Assembly (NCBI RefSeq): GCF_022869165.1
Contig: NZ_CP094929.1
Span: forward strand, 744,001-808,000
DNA length: 64,000 bases
From: Sphaerochaeta associata
GTDB lineage: Bacteria > Spirochaetota > Spirochaetia > Sphaerochaetales > Sphaerochaetaceae
Direction: 5' to 3'
Of the stretch, positions 1 to 8,535 are shown one piece after another; position 1 is the stretch's first letter; every line of letters begins with the position of its first letter. The notes under the pieces were generated by a model. The model was not told the DNA's origin. It did not search any database and worked only from the letters and a program-made list of their open reading frames with translations. Position numbers and translations under genes: made by a program.

Positions 1-1
1 T

Positions 2-82
2 TCCAAGCTTCTGAAAATCGATGTGCCTAAGGATGCTGAAGGAGGAGTTCTGTATGATGTCTTGGACAGGATTGAAAAGTAA
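2..82 (+). CDS. C-terminal end of an upstream gene (partial)
   Basis: An open frame runs from the window edge to a TAA at 80-82 and would encode the last 26 residues of a protein ending in DVLDRIEK. The family cannot be told from so short a piece. It overlaps the start of the next gene by 29 bases, which suggests translational coupling if both are real. The next gene's Shine-Dalgarno sequence would lie inside this reading frame. The frame has no stop before 80, but this could be chance. Confidence 0.4.
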   Translation, partial: SKLLKIDVPKDAEGGVLYDVLDRIEK

Positions 83-974
83 GGTTGAGACGGTCGGGCT
101 TGTCGGCTGCGGTCGTATGGGGATCTGCATGCTTGAGGTGTTGCTCAAGGGTGGATTCAAGGTAGTTGCTTATGATGCATTTGCACAAGCCATGGAACGG
201 GCGGCGACAATGGGTGCTGTTCTTGCAGCAAGCCCGATGGATTTAGCCCAAAAGGTGGATTTGGTGATCATGTCACTACCAGGTCCAGTGCAGATTGAGC
301 AGGTTCTTTTTGCAGAAAATGGGATTGTCCGGGGTCTTGGCAAAGGCAAGGTAGTGGTCGACACCAGTACCGTCGATCCAAAAACCACCAAAGACAATGC
401 TGAACGGCTGGAACAAGCAACCGGTTCTGCATACCTTGACTGCCCGATTCTAGGAAGACCGTCAGCCACCGGGAAATGGATGCTGCCAACCGGTGGGAAC
501 AAGGATGCCTTGGAATATGCAAAGCCGGCACTGCTGACATTTGCTGCGAACGCCATTTCCGTTGGTGAGCATGGGGCCGGTAATGCACTCAAACTGCTGA
601 ACCAGATGATGTTCACCTGCATAAATGCTATCTCGAGTGAAGTGATGGCAATTGCAGAACATGTCGGTGTCGATCCTAAAATATTCTACAACACCGTTGC
701 CAGTTCAAGTGCAGCTACAGTCAGTGGTCTGTTCCGAGAGGTGGGGAAGTGCATTATTCAGGATGAATTCGATCATCCTGCCTTCACCGTAGATTTGCTG
801 ATCAAGGACACGAAGCTAGCACTGCAAATGGCCAAGGATTCTGATGCCCCGAGTGTCATAGCGGGGTTTGCGCACATGTACAATGAACTTGCCCATGCCA
901 ATGGACATGGAAATGAGGATACCAGTGCCGTTTACAAGGTATTCGCAAAACAGTATGAAAAGGAGAGTAAGTAG
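54..974 (+). CDS. 3-hydroxyisobutyrate dehydrogenase family NAD(P)-dependent oxidoreductase
   Basis: The protein (306 aa) belongs to the beta-hydroxyacid dehydrogenase family, which oxidises or reduces 3-hydroxy acids and aldehydes using NAD(P). The Rossmann motif GLVGCGRMG is at residues 15-23. A DTSTVDP segment near residue 105, DCPILGRPSATG near 135 and GNALKLLNQ with the likely catalytic Lys near 180 follow the family order. The ATG at 54 is preferred over 21 because AAGGAGGAG lies at 39-47. The stop is two bases from the start of the LarA-like gene, so the two are coupled. Substrate is unknown; relatives act on 3-hydroxyisobutyrate, tartronate semialdehyde or sulfolactaldehyde. A 3' scrap of a paralogue sits at 8410-8535. 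Confidence 0.85.
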   Translation: MMSWTGLKSKVETVGLVGCGRMGICMLEVLLKGGFKVVAYDAFAQAMERAATMGAVLAASPMDLAQKVDLVIMSLPGPVQIEQVLFAENGIVRGLGKGKVVVDTSTVDPKTTKDNAERLEQATGSAYLDCPILGRPSATGKWMLPTGGNKDALEYAKPALLTFAANAISVGEHGAGNALKLLNQMMFTCINAISSEVMAIAEHVGVDPKIFYNTVASSSAATVSGLFREVGKCIIQDEFDHPAFTVDLLIKDTKLALQMAKDSDAPSVIAGFAHMYNELAHANGHGNEDTSAVYKVFAKQYEKESK

Positions 975-2093
975 GATGAAACTGGATTTTGAGTATGGGG
1001 AAGGTACCATTTCGGCGAATCTGCCTGACAACACTGATGTATTCGTACCTGGCGTAACCGTCAAGGATCCACCTGCTCTTGCCCAGGATTGGGATACTCT
1101 CTATGCCGAGACACTGAAGAGTATTCAAAACCCGATTGGTATGCCACCGCTGACCAAGTTGGCAACAATGGGCAGCAAGGTCGTGTTTATCATCCCGGAT
1201 ATTGTGAAGGGAGGCCTTCAACCGACCAGCCATCGAAAGGTCGCCATCACTGCATGCTTGGAAGAGTTGTATAGCGTAGGCGTTGAAAAAAAGGATATCT
1301 TGATGTTGATATCCAATGGCTTGCATCCGCGTGCAACGGTGGATGAGGTGCACAAGATACTCGGGGATGACCTGTTTTACGATTTTTATCCATATGGACA
1401 GGTTACAAGCCACGATTCGGAGGATTGGGAGCACCTTGTGGATTTAGGCTATACCGCTCATGGTGATCATGTGATCATGAACAAGTATGTTTATGACGCC
1501 GATGTAGCTATTATGATCGGACATTGTCAGGGTAATCCGTATGGTGGCTATTCAGGTGGGTACAAGCATTGCACCTGCGGGATCACCCATTGGAAGAGCA
1601 TTGCTGCCCACCATGTGCCGTCGGTCATGCACCGTGTTGACTTCACGCCTGTTTCGGGAACCAGTGAGATGCGCAACAAGTTCGATGAGCAGGGCATGTT
1701 CATGGAAGAGAAGATGGGTAAGAAATTTTTCTGCTGTGACGGCGTGCTAGATTCTGCTTCCCGTCAAATGGCCATCTTTAGTGGGTATGCCAAGGAGATG
1801 CAGCCGGCAAGCTGGAAGGTTGCAGACAATCGTACGTATGTGCCGTTCGCTGAGAAGAAGTATGATTGTATCGTATTCGGTATGCCCACGAATTTCCATT
1901 ATGGAAACGGCATGGGAACAAACCCGATTCAGATGATGCAGGCCCTTTCAGCACAGGTGATTCGTCATAAGCGGATCATGAGCGATCGCTGTGTGTTCAT
2001 TGTTTCCACCATCTGTGACGGATATTTCCACGATGAACGGTGGCCGTATCTGCGTGAGATTTACACCATGTTCCAAAAGGACTATATGAATGT
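876..2093 (+). repeat. 1218-bp identical duplication, copy 1
   Basis: Bases 876-2093 match 8437-9654 base for base by eye, at a constant offset of 7561. The match covers the last 99 bases of the dehydrogenase gene and the first three quarters of the LarA-like gene. The left edge is sharp (mismatches begin at 875 and go outward). The right edge passes into alignment with scattered, mostly synonymous substitutions from 2094 on. Confidence 0.85.
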
Positions 2094-2469
2094 CCTGCCG
2101 GATATGAACCGCTATGGCGAGTATTTTGCAACGAACGAGGAATACATCCGCAAGTATCGCTATTGCAATGCGTTTCATCCTTTCCATGGCTTCTCGATGA
2201 TGAGTTGCGGTCATATTGCGGAGATGAATACATCTGCCATCTATATTGTCGGTGCACGCGAGCCGGGAATTGCCAGGGGGATGGGTTTGAAGACAAGGTC
2301 AACATTCGAGGAAGCTCTTGCAGATGCCAAGCGCAAATATCTGCCGGAAAATCCAAATATTCTAGCTTTGCCGCTTACCTTCAAAACCGGTGCTGTTCAT
2401 CTTGCGATGAAGGGTGAGTCCTACGATGGGACCAACGGACATCCTGGTGATAGCACGATGATGCAGTGA
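976..2469 (+). CDS. LarA-like (DUF2088 / lactate racemase domain) protein, copy 1
   Basis: The protein (497 aa) resembles LarA, the nickel-pincer-nucleotide lactate racemase, and its homologues acting on other 2-hydroxy acids. SGGYK ends at Lys197, matching the LarA cofactor lysine (K184), and GLHPRAT places His117 at the first catalytic histidine. The second catalytic His (LarA H174, ten residues before the lysine) appears to be Asn187. The usual DxxR motif reads DIVK at 75-78. So a chemistry other than lactate racemisation is likely. Translation starts at 976, with AGGAGAG at 961-967 inside the preceding gene. No larB, larC or larE lies in the window. A near-identical copy is at 8537-10030. 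Confidence 0.8.
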   Translation: MKLDFEYGEGTISANLPDNTDVFVPGVTVKDPPALAQDWDTLYAETLKSIQNPIGMPPLTKLATMGSKVVFIIPDIVKGGLQPTSHRKVAITACLEELYSVGVEKKDILMLISNGLHPRATVDEVHKILGDDLFYDFYPYGQVTSHDSEDWEHLVDLGYTAHGDHVIMNKYVYDADVAIMIGHCQGNPYGGYSGGYKHCTCGITHWKSIAAHHVPSVMHRVDFTPVSGTSEMRNKFDEQGMFMEEKMGKKFFCCDGVLDSASRQMAIFSGYAKEMQPASWKVADNRTYVPFAEKKYDCIVFGMPTNFHYGNGMGTNPIQMMQALSAQVIRHKRIMSDRCVFIVSTICDGYFHDERWPYLREIYTMFQKDYMNVLPDMNRYGEYFATNEEYIRKYRYCNAFHPFHGFSMMSCGHIAEMNTSAIYIVGAREPGIARGMGLKTRSTFEEALADAKRKYLPENPNILALPLTFKTGAVHLAMKGESYDGTNGHPGDSTMMQ

Positions 2470-2498
2470 CCGGCTCAGAAAACTAGTGACTGAAACGA

Positions 2499-2534
2499 GA
2501 GGCTGTTTCAAGGGGATACTTTTGAAACAGCCTC
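2499..2534 (+). terminator. Terminator-like hairpin after LarA-like copy 1
   Basis: A perfect 13-bp stem, GAGGCTGTTTCAA with its complement, encloses a 10-base loop 30 bases after the stop codon. It lacks a strong T-run. A related imperfect hairpin follows the second LarA-like copy. Confidence 0.65.
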
Positions 2535-2631
2535 TTGGCATTTCCGAGGCAAACAGGATTACGAGAATTTTACTTGTTGTTTCATGCCAAACTATCTATT
2601 CTAAGGTATACATCAGAAAAGGTGGGCATCC

Positions 2632-3405
2632 ATGCTATATCCCAATAGTCATAAACCATTATATGAACAATTTAAAGAAATCATAGTGATGAGAATCGCT
2701 AATGGGGAATATAGGTCTAACGATCTGCTCTCGAGTGAGCGAGAATTCGCTGAACAATTCAATATAAGCAGGGTTACTGTAAGGCAAGCAATTTCCGATT
2801 TGGTAAAGGATGGCGTTCTTGTTCGAAAACATGGAAAGGGTACTTTTGTCGCCAGCGGCAGTAAGGGAATTATTGAAAATGCACTAGGGAAATTGGTTGG
2901 CGTGGTTGAGGAATTGGCATATCGCAATGTGAAAATTTCTGTGTGTCTTATCGAAAAATCCTATGAAACCGTCTCCGAAGATGTAGCAAAGAAACTGAAA
3001 ACGAATTTGGAATACAGGATTTTTAAAGTAGTTCGTGTCGTCACGGATGACGTCGGGCCCATTGCGATTGATTATTCGTATGTGCTGGAAAACATTGGCC
3101 ATTTGTTGGATAAATCAGATTTAACGAAAGATATTGTCTATGCAATATTGGAAAATTACGGGTACAAAATCAGCACTGCCGACCAAAACATTTCAGCTGG
3201 ATCTCCTTCTGCTTACGAGGCAAACCTTCTCGAAATTGACGGATTGGCTCCAGTATTGGTTTCTGAACGAATTACATTTGTTGAGGGTCGAATACCAATT
3301 ATGTTCAATCGATCAATTTATCGCGCGGACAGGTATAAATACTCATTAGCCCTTAAGCGGTATCCATTGGGAATCAAGTCAATCCAAGAAAATGTTCGGC
3401 ATTAG
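2632..3405 (+). CDS. GntR/HutC-family transcriptional regulator
   Basis: The protein (257 aa) has an N-terminal winged helix of the GntR type. Residues about 30-72 contain LLSSEREFAEQFNISRVTV and a GKGTFV wing. A UTRA-type effector domain fills residues 95-250, which is the HutC/FadR-like layout for sensing a small metabolite. The ATG at 2632 follows AGGTGGG. It sits between the LarA-like gene and the TRAP importer and most likely controls one or both. A GGTATACAT half-site at about 2604 upstream of its own gene resembles the half-sites near 3438 and 3574, consistent with autoregulation. Ligand unknown. Confidence 0.88.
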   Translation: MLYPNSHKPLYEQFKEIIVMRIANGEYRSNDLLSSEREFAEQFNISRVTVRQAISDLVKDGVLVRKHGKGTFVASGSKGIIENALGKLVGVVEELAYRNVKISVCLIEKSYETVSEDVAKKLKTNLEYRIFKVVRVVTDDVGPIAIDYSYVLENIGHLLDKSDLTKDIVYAILENYGYKISTADQNISAGSPSAYEANLLEIDGLAPVLVSERITFVEGRIPIMFNRSIYRADRYKYSLALKRYPLGIKSIQENVRH

Positions 3406-3437
3406 TGGTTCCTTCTTAGGGGATATATCCTACAACT

Positions 3438-3458
3438 GGTATTATACATATTCATACC
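3438..3458. promoter_or_regulatory. Possible GntR operator, upstream site
   Basis: GGTAT at 3438-3442 and ATACC at 3454-3458 are inverted half-sites 11 bases apart, shortly after the GntR gene. They match the arms of the stronger palindrome at 3574-3591. The region 3406-3820 has no gene. It is AT-rich and holds this site, a promoter and the second palindrome. Confidence 0.4.
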
Positions 3459-3534
3459 TCAATGAACACCTTACAATAGATATAATAATACTCATTAACT
3501 ATTAGCACACCAATAAATATTATACATATTTTTG

Positions 3535-3591
3535 TTGACGCATGTGCTAACCCGTGATACATTTTATGTATGAGGTATTAACAATAATACC
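3535..3591 (+). promoter_or_regulatory. Promoter and palindromic operator for the TRAP operon
   Basis: TTGACG at 3535-3540 and TACATT at 3558-3563 are spaced 17 bases and form a plausible sigma-70 promoter. Immediately downstream a perfect palindrome, GGTATTA-ACAA-TAATACC, spans 3574-3591, where a bound repressor would block initiation or early elongation. The arms suit a HutC-type GntR protein such as the one encoded at 2632-3405. The leader to the TRAP permease would be about 250 bases; no riboswitch was recognised in it. Confidence 0.5.
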
Positions 3592-3820
3592 AGTAGAAAC
3601 CTGATGAGAAATTGCTAGGTTTTGGAGCATGAAAGGTTCTTGTTAGCCCGTATGGTGCAGGTGTTTCCTACGCCTCGTATAGGCCATTTGCTGAAATTTA
3701 TTCCTGCAGTCTGCATATATCGTAAAAGCAGAATGTGACAAGGAATCAAATTTCCAGGGGTTTCCCGCAAGAAATCAAATAATCGTTGTTTGTATAGTAG
3801 TGTGGGGGTGTGAATTGGAT

Positions 3821-5692
3821 ATGTATGTGCGCAAAGTAGCCAAGTATTTGAATGAGAGCGCAGCGCTGTGTTTGACGCTGTTTGTAATATACACGGCAGT
3901 AGTTGGGATTAGAGTGGACATGATTCAACGTGGCATGGTTCTGTTGTTTGTCATGATCATGGTTTTTTCTGCCGAATTGAGTAAGGACAAGATTAATTAC
4001 CTGGTTAAAGGAATTATAGCTCTTTTGATGATTACAGCTGGGTACTCCTTACTGTACCAAGTTACAAACTTCAGGCAGATTGCAGTTAGTATGGGTTCAA
4101 TCAATGCATTTGAATTTTTTCTTGGAGCAGCACTGATAGGTATACTATTGATAGCCACAAAACTGACTATCGGATGGCCGATTGTCATCATTTCGAGTTT
4201 ATTCATCCTATACACTCGATTTGGCAGTGTATTGCCAGGAATGTTCAGGCATCGGGGATATAGGTGGAGCCGAATTATCTCTCATATGGTTACCGGGACC
4301 AGCGGAATATTCGGTACTCCGCTGGGTACTGCCGCAACCATGGTTGTGATGTTCATCATTTTTGGAAGCTTTCTGGAAGCTTCTGGTGGTTCGGCATTTT
4401 TCATGGACTTGGCGATTGCTCTTACCGGGAAAAGCAAGGGTGGACCCGCTAAAGCTGCGGTAATTTCCAGTGCTCTTATGGGGACAATTTCTGGCAATGC
4501 TGCCTCAAACGTGGTAACAACAGGGACGTTTACCATACCCTTGATGAAAAAGACAGGGTACGAATCTCATGTTGCCGGGGCAATTGAAGCCGTTGCCTCA
4601 ACAGGAGGCCAGATTATGCCTCCCGTGATGGGTGCTGCCGCATTCATCATGGCAGAGATGATGGGCCTTCAGTATAGTATCATAGTTCTGGCAGCAATTA
4701 TTCCATCGGTCCTCTATTATATTTCTGTATTTACCATGGTTCATTTTGAAGCAGTAAAGAAAGATATTTCATCAATGAGTGAAAGTGAAATGCCGGATTT
4801 ACGAGAAACGTGGAAGAAAAATTGGCATACGCTATTGTCGATTGTTGTACTCGTTGCCAGTCTTGCCATGCGGTATTCTCCCGTCAAGTCTGCTTTGTTT
4901 GGGATAGTCACTGCACTGGTATGTTCATATTTTCGGAGTCACACCCGAATAACCCCTAGGAAATTGCTTGATGCGCTTTTGTCTGCCGGGCAGAACGTTG
5001 TTGGCGTAGCCATAGCATGTTCCTGTGCTGGAATCATCATTGGTTCAGTATCCTTGACAGGATTAGGCTTGAAGATCAGTAGCATCATCATTGCGGCTTC
5101 CGGAGGGAATCTGCTATTGGCTCTGCTTTTTACCTTTGTTACGCTCATTATCTTAGGTATGGGAATGCCGACGGCAGCTGCATACATAATGGTCGCTACT
5201 TTAGTAGCTCCCGGATTAATTGAAATGGGCCTGCATCCAATCGCGGCTCATATGTTCTGCCTGTATGGAGCTGTAATGTCTTCCATCACACCTCCTGTAG
5301 CACTTGCTGCATATGCTGCATCAGGAATCGCAAAGGCAAACCCAATGAAAATTGGATTCACTGCATGTAAATTCGGGCTCGTGGCCTTTATTGTTCCCTT
5401 TTTCTTCGCATATCAACCTGCTTTGTTGTGGATTGGGAATGCTACGGAAATAGTACAGGCAATTCTCACTTCTGTGGTTGGCGTAGTAGTCCTTGCAGCG
5501 TGCTTGCAAGGACATGCAAGAGTTAAAGTTTCACTTCCTTTGAGAGTAATTGGATTTATCGGAGCTCTTGCGTTGATGTATCCAGAAGTGGTGACTGATT
5601 TTGCTGGCTTGGTTCTCGTAGCAATTGCTATGGTTCCGCAAGTATTCAAGAGAAAAGAAAAGACTATCGATATGCCCAAGTTAGGTGGGTAG
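3821..5692 (+). CDS. TRAP transporter fused permease (4TM + 12TM)
   Basis: The inner-membrane protein (623 aa) is a fused DctQ-DctM-type TRAP permease, the form that partners with TAXI binding proteins. The N-terminal hydrophobic helices form the small-subunit part. The remainder holds the large-subunit signature stretches GTPLGTAATM, GNAASNVVTTGTFTIPLMK and GMPTAAAYIMVA. It drives ion-coupled uptake of an organic acid or amino acid. The ATG at 3821 is chosen over a GTG at 3800 because GGGGGTG at 3804-3810 gives a usable ribosome site. It is followed after 22 bases by its binding-protein gene. Confidence 0.9.
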   Translation: MYVRKVAKYLNESAALCLTLFVIYTAVVGIRVDMIQRGMVLLFVMIMVFSAELSKDKINYLVKGIIALLMITAGYSLLYQVTNFRQIAVSMGSINAFEFFLGAALIGILLIATKLTIGWPIVIISSLFILYTRFGSVLPGMFRHRGYRWSRIISHMVTGTSGIFGTPLGTAATMVVMFIIFGSFLEASGGSAFFMDLAIALTGKSKGGPAKAAVISSALMGTISGNAASNVVTTGTFTIPLMKKTGYESHVAGAIEAVASTGGQIMPPVMGAAAFIMAEMMGLQYSIIVLAAIIPSVLYYISVFTMVHFEAVKKDISSMSESEMPDLRETWKKNWHTLLSIVVLVASLAMRYSPVKSALFGIVTALVCSYFRSHTRITPRKLLDALLSAGQNVVGVAIACSCAGIIIGSVSLTGLGLKISSIIIAASGGNLLLALLFTFVTLIILGMGMPTAAAYIMVATLVAPGLIEMGLHPIAAHMFCLYGAVMSSITPPVALAAYAASGIAKANPMKIGFTACKFGLVAFIVPFFFAYQPALLWIGNATEIVQAILTSVVGVVVLAACLQGHARVKVSLPLRVIGFIGALALMYPEVVTDFAGLVLVAIAMVPQVFKRKEKTIDMPKLGG

Positions 5693-5714
5693 GTAATACA
5701 ATTGGAGGATGATT

Positions 5715-6734
5715 ATGAGAAAGATTTTTAGTATGGTATGCATCACATTGTTTTCACTGTCATGTTTGTTCGCGGCGGGAACAACAGAAGCCAAGCCGGC
5801 AGCAGCTGCATCGAGTTATGGAAAAGTCCCTGCCTATTTGTCGATTGGAACAAGTCCCAGTGGGCAGGCGGCATACACCATGGGAGCCGGCATTGCGAGC
5901 GTTGTGAATAAGGCGAATCTTGGCACTACGATGTCGGTTGAAGAGACTGGAGGATTTCCTGTCAATGTTCAGTTACTCATGAATGAGGAAATCGAGTTTG
6001 GCATCATCAATAACATGATGGCAGAGCAAGTGTATTCTGCAACAGGTCCCTATACGAAATACGAGAAAGGGAAAGTTCTTTCTATGATGAATATGGGCGC
6101 CGCTGAAATGCACATTATCGTTCCCGCGAACAGCGCTATCAAGACTGTATATGACTTTAAAGGTTATAGGGTTGGGGTAGGGCAGCCTGGTGGTATTGTT
6201 CTGGACGTCACAACGATGTTCCTCGACGCATTGGGATATAAGGCGGATGATTTTAAACGATTTGATATCAACCTTGCGAACCAGTGCAGCTACATGCAGG
6301 ACGGCCAGCTTGACGTTGTTATGTGGATTGGTGGTGCTCCGCTTGCTGCAGTAAGTGAGCTTATCGCAAGCAAAGATGTCAGATTCATTGAAATAGATGA
6401 CGAGGCGATTAAGAAAATGCAGCAGAAGAGTTCGGTAATCGAGAAGACAACTATTGCTGCAAATGCATATCCTGGGCAGACGAAAGCGGTTCAGACTTTC
6501 TGCACTCGTCAGGTTCTGGTTGCACGGGATACGGTTTCCAATGAAGCGGTGTATCAAGTCACCAAACAGATGATGGAGAATGTGAAGGATTTGGCTGCTA
6601 TACATATCAGCATGGGATCCATCTCTCCCCAAACAGCTACCCTTGGATTGAATGCCAGTACTCCGCTACATCCTGGTGCTGCAAGATACTATGCAGAGAT
6701 TGGCATGGATGTTGCTGCTATAACTGCTAAATAA
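5715..6734 (+). CDS. TAXI-family TRAP transporter solute-binding protein
   Basis: The exported receptor (339 aa) has a signal peptide over residues 1-22 ending in LFAAG, the form seen on other binding proteins in this window. The mature part contains SIGTSPSGQAAYTMGAGIA and a GYRVGVGQPGG stretch, typical of TAXI receptors, which bind carboxylates such as glutamate or 2-oxoglutarate. The start at 5715 is preferred to 5709 because GGAGG at 5704-5708 directly abuts the earlier ATG. It pairs with the fused permease upstream. Substrate is unknown but is likely the compound processed by the flanking dehydrogenase and LarA-like enzymes. Confidence 0.88.
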   Translation: MRKIFSMVCITLFSLSCLFAAGTTEAKPAAAASSYGKVPAYLSIGTSPSGQAAYTMGAGIASVVNKANLGTTMSVEETGGFPVNVQLLMNEEIEFGIINNMMAEQVYSATGPYTKYEKGKVLSMMNMGAAEMHIIVPANSAIKTVYDFKGYRVGVGQPGGIVLDVTTMFLDALGYKADDFKRFDINLANQCSYMQDGQLDVVMWIGGAPLAAVSELIASKDVRFIEIDDEAIKKMQQKSSVIEKTTIAANAYPGQTKAVQTFCTRQVLVARDTVSNEAVYQVTKQMMENVKDLAAIHISMGSISPQTATLGLNASTPLHPGAARYYAEIGMDVAAITAK

Positions 6735-6737
6735 GAC

Positions 6738-6781
6738 GTTCTGCGAGAACGCGTTAGCGAATCACGGATATTCAGTATCCG
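6738..6781 (+). terminator. Paired small hairpins after the TAXI gene
   Basis: GTTCT-GCG-AGAAC (6738-6750) and CGGATA-TTCAG-TATCCG (6765-6781) are two short perfect stems directly after the TAXI stop codon. Neither is followed by a long T-run, so they may be a processing or partial termination signal rather than a full terminator. Confidence 0.4.
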
Positions 6782-6854
6782 AACTCCCTTTTCCTAAGGG
6801 ATTTCGGATTTGGGCTTTTGTTTTCGGTAGAGAGCCCACAAGAGAGAGGTAAGA

Positions 6855-8321
6855 ATGGACAAACCAAATATCGTATTGATAATGACTGACGAGCAACGAG
6901 GGGATGCGATAGGAGGTCTTCCGGGTTCAGTGGTGGATACTCCCTATTTGACCCAGTTGAGAACACAAGGGGTATACTTTCCGTATGCCTACTCGGCTTG
7001 CCCAGTCTGTGTTCCTGCCCGAAGAACCCTATTGAGTGGTAAAAAACCAGCTACCCATGGGGTTTTGATGAATTATAGAGTTTCTTTGGAAGGTGATACG
7101 CTTCCAGGACTTCTACAAAAAGCTGGATATCAGACACATCTTAGCGGGAAGCTGCATCTCTTCCCTGAACGCAAGCGCTATGGATTTGAATCCTCTGATT
7201 GGGCTGATGGATGTTACAGCTCGAATCCAGACAATGATTACAATCGTTTTCTTCTTGAAAACGGTCAGTTCAATGAAGCCGGCTTGTCGCATGGAATGAG
7301 TTATAACGGGTATGCTGCTCGACCATACCATCTTGATGAAAAATTTCATTACACTACTTGGTGTACTGATATGGCTTTACGCTTCATCGAACGAAGGGAT
7401 AAGACTGCACCATTCTTTCTAAATGTCAGTTATCACCAACCTCACGCTCCCTGCACGCCTCCAGCTTATTACTACAATAAGTATTGGAATGCTGATATTC
7501 CAGAACCTTGTGTAGGTGACTGGGTTGACGATCTGCCCAATACGCAGAATGGAATGCCTGTCAATGCTTGGCGTGTCGATCCTTCCTCCCGCAGTATCCG
7601 GGAGTACCGAGCAGGATACTTGGGTTGTGTTGAGCAGATTGATCACCAAATAGGGAGAATTCTCTACAAGCTGCCTCCCAATACCATTGTAATCTTCCTT
7701 TCTGATCATGGTGAGATGCTGGGCGACCATGGATGGATCCGCAAACGCAGTGCATATGAGGGTTCCGCACGCATTCCTTTTATTATGTGGATGCCTGATG
7801 CATATGCCAAGAAGTTTGGCATCAAGCAAGGAACTGTATCCGACCTTCCAGTCGAATTGATGGATGTGCTTCCAACAGTTCTTTCCATGGCGGATATTCC
7901 CATTCCAGAGGATGTTGATGGGATATCCCTTCTTCCGGCAATGCGTGGAGAGAAGGTGGATAGGGACTATATTCACGGAGAGTGCTGCAGACTCGAAACC
8001 ATCGGTACCGGAATGCAATTCGTGACAGATGGAAAAGAGAAATATATTTGGTATCCGGCCCTTGCAAAGGAGCAGTTTTTCGATTTGGTGATAGATCCGC
8101 AAGAATTGACGGATCTTGCCAAGTCCAAGGAGCATGTAGGAAGAATCAAGGTATGGCGTAATCGCCTTATCAAGGAGCTTGAAGGCCGTCCTGAAGGTTT
8201 TGTTAAGCAAGGATCATTACAAGGCCTCAAGGGGCCAACACCATATTGTCTTTCAGAAGAACTGCTAGCTTCTGGCAGCAACTTGAAAGACACTGATAAT
8301 GGAGAGACGACGAAACAATAA
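6855..8321 (+). CDS. Sulfatase (Cys-type), choline-sulfatase/arylsulfatase-like
   Basis: The enzyme (488 aa) hydrolyses a sulfate ester. The formylglycine motif CVPAR is at residues 52-56, the C-x-P-x-R form that needs a sulfatase-modifying enzyme or an anaerobic radical-SAM maturase. The N-terminal NIVLIMTDEQRGD and LSDHGEMLGDHG near residue 285 supply metal and sulfate ligands. No signal peptide is visible, so it acts in the cytoplasm after uptake. No maturase gene is in the window. AGAGGT lies before the ATG. It stands between the TRAP importer and the second LarA-like gene, pointing to a sulfated substrate. Confidence 0.88.
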   Translation: MDKPNIVLIMTDEQRGDAIGGLPGSVVDTPYLTQLRTQGVYFPYAYSACPVCVPARRTLLSGKKPATHGVLMNYRVSLEGDTLPGLLQKAGYQTHLSGKLHLFPERKRYGFESSDWADGCYSSNPDNDYNRFLLENGQFNEAGLSHGMSYNGYAARPYHLDEKFHYTTWCTDMALRFIERRDKTAPFFLNVSYHQPHAPCTPPAYYYNKYWNADIPEPCVGDWVDDLPNTQNGMPVNAWRVDPSSRSIREYRAGYLGCVEQIDHQIGRILYKLPPNTIVIFLSDHGEMLGDHGWIRKRSAYEGSARIPFIMWMPDAYAKKFGIKQGTVSDLPVELMDVLPTVLSMADIPIPEDVDGISLLPAMRGEKVDRDYIHGECCRLETIGTGMQFVTDGKEKYIWYPALAKEQFFDLVIDPQELTDLAKSKEHVGRIKVWRNRLIKELEGRPEGFVKQGSLQGLKGPTPYCLSEELLASGSNLKDTDNGETTKQ

Positions 8322-8409
8322 GGTGAATGAGCTTCACCAAAGATAATTGGTTGCTACAGTAGTGACTTTAAATGAACGCATTCAGGTATCAATAGGTTTC
8401 CTGGATTTG

Positions 8410-8535
8410 CCGAGCATTATTGCAGGCTTTGCACAGATGTACAATGAACTTGCCCATGCCAATGGACATGGAAATGAGGATACCAGTGCCGTTTACAAGG
8501 TATTCGCAAAACAGTATGAAAAGGAGAGTAAGTAG
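8410..8535 (+). pseudogene. 3' remnant of a 3-hydroxyisobutyrate-dehydrogenase-like gene
   Basis: The last 41 codons match the C-terminus of the dehydrogenase at 54-974 (41 residues, about three differences, all near the left edge). The frame upstream to 8347 does not match and shows no domain. The remnant directly precedes LarA-like copy 2, exactly as the intact gene precedes copy 1. The ancestral duplication therefore covered both genes and the first was later mostly lost, or the end was copied in by gene conversion. Bases from 8437 on are identical to copy 1. Confidence 0.75.
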
